Assembly: GCA_900550385.1 (NCBI GenBank)
Contig: URRZ01000036.1
Location: 1 to 19,364 of the forward strand
Direction: 5' to 3'
Source of the DNA: an uncultured Coriobacteriaceae bacterium
Lineage (GTDB): Bacteria; Actinomycetota; Coriobacteriia; Coriobacteriales; Eggerthellaceae
Length of the DNA stretch: 19,364 nucleotides
A program made the position numbers and the translations under genes. Below the pieces are notes generated by a model. That model was not told the DNA's origin. It saw nothing but the letters and a program-made list of their open reading frames with translations, and did not search any database. Positions 15,577 through 19,364 of the stretch are shown in pieces. Within the stretch, counting starts at the first letter, position 1; every line of letters begins with the position of its first letter.

Positions 15577-16824
15577 ATGAGCAAGCAGATTCTCGAAGGA
15601 GTGAAGATCCTCGATTTCGGCGCCTTCATGGCGGGACCGGCTGCGGCAGAGTTCCTAGGGTTCCTTGGTGCGGAGGTCATCAAAGTTGAGCATCCGCTCA
15701 GGCCCGACGGCACGCGTTTCTTCCTCACGTCCCCGAAGCAGCTGCCGCCCGATCCGCGTACTGCGGGGTCGCAAACCTACGATGTCAACAATTACGGTAA
15801 GCAGTCGCTCGCTCTCGACTTCAAGCAGGAGGAAGGCAAGGAGATCCTCTGGAAGTTGATCGAGGATACCGACGTCATCACGCAGAACATGTCGGCAGGC
15901 ACCATGGAACGATTGGGTTTCGGGTACGAGGAAGTGCGCAAGCGCAAGCCCGATATCATCTACCTGTCATCATCCGCATGCGGCGAGGACGGGCCTGAGC
16001 GCGATTTCATCGGGTACGCCGCCACTTTCGCGGCGAAAGCGGGATTGGGCGCGTTGACGGGTTACGAGGGATATCCGCCCAGCACGTTCGTCGGCTCCAT
16101 CGACATTCGCAGCGCAAGCTTCGCGACTATCGCGCTGTTGGCGGCGCTCTATCACAGGAAGAAGACGGGTCGCGGGCAATACATCGAAATCTCGTCTCAA
16201 GAGGCCATCGCGGCACAACTGGGTGAGTTCTACCTTGACTACTCGGTCAACGGGCACAACCAAGGCCCCATGGCGAATCGACGCCATGGTTACGCTCCGC
16301 AGGGTGCTTATCGTGTGCTGGGCGACGATCAGTGGGCAACGGTTTCCGTAGAGACGCAGGAACAATGGGAATCGTTCTGCAGGGCGATAGGCGATCCGCA
16401 GCTTGCGTCAGATGAACGTTTCGCCACCTATTCAGATCGTTTCGCCCATGCCGACGAGCTCGACGAGATCATCACTGCATGGACGAAGGACAAGGAAGCC
16501 TCTGAAGTGGTGGAGAAGCTGCAGGCTGCCGGCGTGCCTTCCGGTTGGGTCTACAACGGCAAGGGCCTGCATGAGGATCCTCATCGTCGCGAGCGTAAGG
16601 CCTGGTACGCGATCGATAGCCGCGATCTCGGCAAGGAATACGTGATGAGGCCGGCTTGGCGTTTCGAGAAGACTCCCGTGCCCGAGACGACCGCGTCTCC
16701 GTATCTGGGAGAGCACTCGGTTCAGATCCTGAAGAATAGCCTTGGCATGACTGATCAGGAAATCGCCGCGCTTGTCGAGAAGCGCGTGGTGAGGCGCCTG
16801 CTGGACTACGACTCGCATCTCTAG
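15577..16824 (+). CDS. Class III (CaiB/BaiF) CoA-transferase, Asp-containing subunit D
   Basis: This 415-aa paralogue of B has GAEVIKVEHPLRPDG (31-45), PPDPRTAGSQTYDV and catalytic-position Asp176 in VGSIDIRSA. LAALYHRKKTGRGQYIE follows, close to the formyl-CoA transferase signature. ATG 15577 is chosen because AGGGAGG lies eight bases upstream; the GTG at 15568 lies within that ribosome site. Together with C it forms a second heteromeric CoA-transferase candidate next to a transporter. This fits import of a carboxylate followed by CoA loading from a donor such as succinyl- or acetyl-CoA; donor and acceptor cannot be read from sequence. Confidence 0.88.
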   Translation: MSKQILEGVKILDFGAFMAGPAAAEFLGFLGAEVIKVEHPLRPDGTRFFLTSPKQLPPDPRTAGSQTYDVNNYGKQSLALDFKQEEGKEILWKLIEDTDVITQNMSAGTMERLGFGYEEVRKRKPDIIYLSSSACGEDGPERDFIGYAATFAAKAGLGALTGYEGYPPSTFVGSIDIRSASFATIALLAALYHRKKTGRGQYIEISSQEAIAAQLGEFYLDYSVNGHNQGPMANRRHGYAPQGAYRVLGDDQWATVSVETQEQWESFCRAIGDPQLASDERFATYSDRFAHADELDEIITAWTKDKEASEVVEKLQAAGVPSGWVYNGKGLHEDPHRRERKAWYAIDSRDLGKEYVMRPAWRFEKTPVPETTASPYLGEHSVQILKNSLGMTDQEIAALVEKRVVRRLLDYDSHL

Positions 16825-16842
16825 TTCCTAAAGGACGGAAGC

Positions 16843-16934
16843 GGGGCGCGCGGGGGGGTGGGGGCCGCCGGGAACGAGTAACGCAGGGGGGCTCAAGGGA
16901 GACAAAAAAAAAAGCGTTTTTTTACGCGGGGGGG
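16843..16934. other. Low-complexity, probably corrupted sequence before transporter gene
   Basis: This stretch holds repeated G runs (six to seven), A10 at 16904-16913, GCG, then T7 at 16917-16923, and another G7 run. It sits exactly where the start of the MFS gene should be. The pieces AAAAAAGCG, TTTTTTTACGCG and GGGTTTGTATCGGC look like a start such as M-K-K-A-F-Y-A-W-V with homopolymers overcalled. I see no other feature here. Confidence 0.6.
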
Positions 16935-18169
16935 TTTGTATCGGCACCTTCATCACCCAGTTCGTCACGACGGGCCTGCTGATCTATACGTTCAGCCTGT
17001 TCGTGGTGCCTATGTCCACTATGTTCGACGCGCCGCGCACGTCCATCACCGTGGCATCGTCCATCTACACCATCATGTTCGCAGTCATAAGTCCCATCGC
17101 GGGTGCGCAGATCGCCAAGGGTCGCTTGAAGCCGATGCTGTTCGCCAGCGCCATCCTGTTCGGCGGCGGTTTCATTGCGATGTCGTTCGTGAACAACATC
17201 ATCGCCTTCTATATCGTCTACGCCCTTATCGGCTTGGGCGGCGCTCTGGGCGGTCCGGTTATCGGCGGCGCGCTTCCTGCTGCATGGTTCGACAAGCGCA
17301 AGGGCCTGGCGGTCGGTATCGTTAACTGCGGCGGCGGCATCGCGGCCATCACCACCACGCCGCTTATCGGCAACGTTCTGGCAAGCTCCGGCACCTCCAC
17401 GGCGTTCCTCACCATCGGCGTGATCGCGTTGGTCCTCATGATCCTCGCTGCGCTGCTCATCAAGACCAAGCCGCAGGATATCGGTTTGATGCCCGATGGC
17501 CTGACCAAAGAGGAGTACGACGCGCTGCCTGCCAAGGAGCGCCCTGTTTCCGTCGGCCTCACCCGCGAGCAGGCGATGAAGACCCCCGCCCTGTGGCTCA
17601 TTTCCATCGCGCTGCTGTTCTTGGGCTTCGGCCAGCTTGGCGTCATGCAGAATGCCGCCGCCTATCTCAACGACATCCAATTCGACTCGCAGATCGCAGC
17701 AACCGCTCTGGGCGTTGTGGGCATGTGCGGAGTCATCGGCAAGCTGTTCTTTGGTTGGCTGGTCGATCGCATGGACGCAAAAATCGTGTTCTGCATCGGC
17801 AACATCATGCTGATCGTCGGCACCCTCATCCTCAATTTCACCACGCAGACCTCCACGTTGCCGTGGCTGATGGGCTACGCCGTCATCTTCGGCGTGGGTG
17901 TCGGTTGCTGGACTCCGTGCGTCACGGTTCTGCTGGGGCGCTACATGGGTATGGCGTACTTCGGTGCTATCTGGGGCGTCGTGTTCGGTTTGCGCACCGT
18001 AGGCGACATCATCGGCGTGCCGGGCGTCTCCGCCATCGCCGGTTTCTCCAGCTACAACATCGCATTCTGGGTTGCTATCGTGATGCTGCTCGTCTCTCTG
18101 GTGTTCGTCCTGATCTCCAAGAAGCCTCAGGCATATGCCGATATGGAGGAGCAGGCGCGGGCAGCGTAA
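16934..18169 (+). CDS. MFS transporter, OFA/monocarboxylate-transporter type, 5' end damaged
   Basis: The readable frame encodes about 411 residues with roughly 12 membrane helices. It includes LGGPVIGG, AAWFDKRKGLAVGIVNCGGG (helix 4-5 loop and helix 5 motifs of OFA/MCT carriers), a central charged loop (DGLTKEEYDALPAKERPVS) and VDRMDAK between later helices. OFA and MCT carriers move oxalate, formate and other monocarboxylates, which fits the upstream CoA-transferases. No ATG or GTG exists in frame between 16934 and 17003. The first formal start, GTG 17003, would cut helix 1 (CIGTFITQFVTTGLLIYTFS is coding before it). The true start is therefore lost in the low-complexity stretch just upstream. 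It probably belongs to the C-D operon, and a strong terminator follows. Confidence 0.82.
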   Translation, partial: VCIGTFITQFVTTGLLIYTFSLFVVPMSTMFDAPRTSITVASSIYTIMFAVISPIAGAQIAKGRLKPMLFASAILFGGGFIAMSFVNNIIAFYIVYALIGLGGALGGPVIGGALPAAWFDKRKGLAVGIVNCGGGIAAITTTPLIGNVLASSGTSTAFLTIGVIALVLMILAALLIKTKPQDIGLMPDGLTKEEYDALPAKERPVSVGLTREQAMKTPALWLISIALLFLGFGQLGVMQNAAAYLNDIQFDSQIAATALGVVGMCGVIGKLFFGWLVDRMDAKIVFCIGNIMLIVGTLILNFTTQTSTLPWLMGYAVIFGVGVGCWTPCVTVLLGRYMGMAYFGAIWGVVFGLRTVGDIIGVPGVSAIAGFSSYNIAFWVAIVMLLVSLVFVLISKKPQAYADMEEQARAA

Positions 18170-18229
18170 AAGCAGCGTAGGTTCCGGTCTGGCTTGAAGA
18201 GCTGAACTCTGAAGGTTTGGTCCCGTTTC

Positions 18230-18267
18230 AATGGGAGGGCGTCCGGCAAGGACGCCCTCCCATTTTC
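18230..18267 (+). terminator. Strong intrinsic terminator after MFS transporter
   Basis: AATGGGAGGGCGTCC (18230-18244) pairs perfectly with GGACGCCCTCCCATT (18250-18264) around GGCAA, followed by TTTC. It lies 60 bases past the transporter stop and closes the rightward operon. Confidence 0.8.
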
Positions 18268-18384
18268 GCTTAAATTGGGCGATGGCTCTGGAACGGATGG
18301 AGCGCGGAGCCGACCCCTGCGCCATCCGTCCTGCACCGAGCGCAAAGCTGCTACTGCATGAATGATGGGAGCCTCTGCAGAGAA

Positions 18385-18420
18385 AAGAAATGCCCCGGTG
18401 ACTGCACCGGGGCATTTCTT
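18385..18420. terminator. Bidirectional terminator between converging genes
   Basis: AAGAAATGCCCCGGTG pairs perfectly with CACCGGGGCATTTCTT around a four-base loop (18401-18404). It has an A-rich left arm and a T-rich right arm, so it works in both directions. It lies 35 bases past the stop of the minus-strand oxidoreductase gene. Confidence 0.82.
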
Positions 18421-18454
18421 CGGACCATTCCGCCTTTGCGGCGTGGCTGGTTTG

Positions 18455-19364
18455 CTATGCGAGCTTCGAGAGGTGCTCGTCGAAGCATTCGAGCGCGCTA
18501 TTGATGCACAGCTCGATGCCCACGCCGGTTCCGCCGGCTTCGCCGCCGACGATGTAGAGGCCGTCGACCGGGGTCTTGACGCTTGGGCGTTTGTCTCCCA
18601 CTTGGTCGGGATACTGGCCCACGCCGATGCCGACGCCGCCCTCTCCGACGATTCCGCAAAGCTTGTGGCGGTCGACGAATTCCGACCACACCATATGGTC
18701 GCGTAGCCCGGGCACGTATTTCTCCGCCGTGTCCAGCAGGGCTTCGGCAACTTCTCCCATGACCTCGTCGGGCACCGTGGTTGGCATGGGTGCGGCGAAG
18801 TTGATGAGCTGCATTCCCTCAGGTGCGACCTCGGGGGAGAAATTGGAGGGGGATACTAGGAACATGTTGAGCTCGGGCGGCACTTCGCCCTTCAGAAGCT
18901 TCCTGTAGTAGCCTTCTTGGTCAAGTGATCCAAATTGCGTGAGCATCTTCAGGTCGGTGAGTTTCTTGTCGAGGGCGACGCGCCAGACGGGGCCATACCA
19001 GGAATATTTCAGGCCCTTCACATACTCGGGATACTCGTTATCGAAATATTGCGCTCCTGCCAGCTTCAGCACGGTGGCTTGTATGTCGGCGTTCGACACG
19101 ACCAGGGGAGATTCGATCTCTTTTCCGCCGACTGTCACTCCGCGCACGCCGCCGCTTTCGATAAGGATGCGGTCGACGGCGGCGTTTCGCCTGAGCTCGC
19201 CGCCAAGCGATTGGAATACTTCAGCGAGTTCGTCGCTTATCGCCGCGCATCCCCCCACGGGATAGCCGGAAGCTTTCGCTTCGCTTTCCATCCGCAGGCA
19301 GCGCATGAACTCCCCGGCGCTCAGATGCCAAGAGGGCAGGCAGGTGTAGATCGAGGAGATATTG
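18455..19364 (-). CDS. Phytoene-desaturase-like NAD(P)/FAD-dependent oxidoreductase, C-terminal part
   Basis: The frame is open to the right edge, so the N-terminus, with the expected GxGxxG FAD-binding start, is outside. About 302 residues are visible. GYPVGGCAAISDELAEVFQS, GGELRRNAAVDRI and SPLVVSNADIQATV match the middle of CrtI/carotenoid-isomerase-type flavoproteins. PVDGLYIVGGEAGGTGVGIE near the C-terminus is the conserved second FAD-contact region. Such enzymes remove or move hydrogens in hydrophobic or unsaturated substrates. It is on the minus strand, converging on the transporter, and is separated from it by two terminators. It may belong to the same catabolic locus or to a separate unit. 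Confidence 0.83.
   Translation of the reverse strand, partial: NISSIYTCLPSWHLSAGEFMRCLRMESEAKASGYPVGGCAAISDELAEVFQSLGGELRRNAAVDRILIESGGVRGVTVGGKEIESPLVVSNADIQATVLKLAGAQYFDNEYPEYVKGLKYSWYGPVWRVALDKKLTDLKMLTQFGSLDQEGYYRKLLKGEVPPELNMFLVSPSNFSPEVAPEGMQLINFAAPMPTTVPDEVMGEVAEALLDTAEKYVPGLRDHMVWSEFVDRHKLCGIVGEGGVGIGVGQYPDQVGDKRPSVKTPVDGLYIVGGEAGGTGVGIELCINSALECFDEHLSKLA

Overview
The window looks like chromosome of a GC-rich, anaerobic Actinomycetota gut bacterium, most likely Eggerthellaceae (Eggerthella/Gordonibacter-like). This rests on the GC-rich codon use, a many-helix membrane protein ending in a LuxR-type helix-turn-helix next to a molybdopterin enzyme, several class III (CaiB/BaiF) CoA-transferases, and a butyrate kinase. 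The genus is an inference; there is no rRNA or other taxonomic marker here.

Left part (1-7000), GC-rich. A 14-helix DHA2-type MFS exporter with a C-terminal CBS pair (minus strand) is divergent from a TetR regulator. That TetR gene meets a second TetR gene tail to tail with overlapping stop codons. A plus-strand two-gene unit follows: an HSL-type alpha/beta hydrolase and a translationally coupled four-helix membrane protein. Its leader carries a 15-bp hairpin and a sequence faintly resembling the start of a lysine riboswitch. Butyrate kinase comes next, ending in two hairpins.

Central part (7237-18169) appears to be one catabolic locus built around a regulator. Leftward runs a molybdopterin oxidoreductase (acetylene-hydratase-like layout, Cys ligand, no signal peptide), a small two-cluster ferredoxin subunit, and a pair of different class III CoA-transferase subunits (A, B). 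Rightward runs a paralogous pair in the same order (C, D), then an OFA/MCT-like MFS transporter. Between the two arms lies the membrane LuxR regulator. Subunits B and D keep the catalytic Asp of the family; A and C have Glu at that place, which suggests active/inactive heteromers. A near-identical dyad, GGTATGA-(0-2 nt)-CCTCATAAC, lies upstream of both arms and is a candidate shared operator. My reading is carboxylate uptake, CoA activation, then Mo-dependent (de)hydroxylation or hydration; the substrate is unknown.

Right end. Past strong terminators is the C-terminal part of a phytoene-desaturase-like FAD oxidoreductase on the minus strand, cut by the window edge.

Quality warning. Three homopolymer-rich spots look suspicious: G23 at 7087-7109; G9 at 13435-13443, which splits the LuxR frame; and 16843-16934, where the transporter's start codon is missing. 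They may be sequencing or assembly errors. The G9 could alternatively be a real phase-variable tract.
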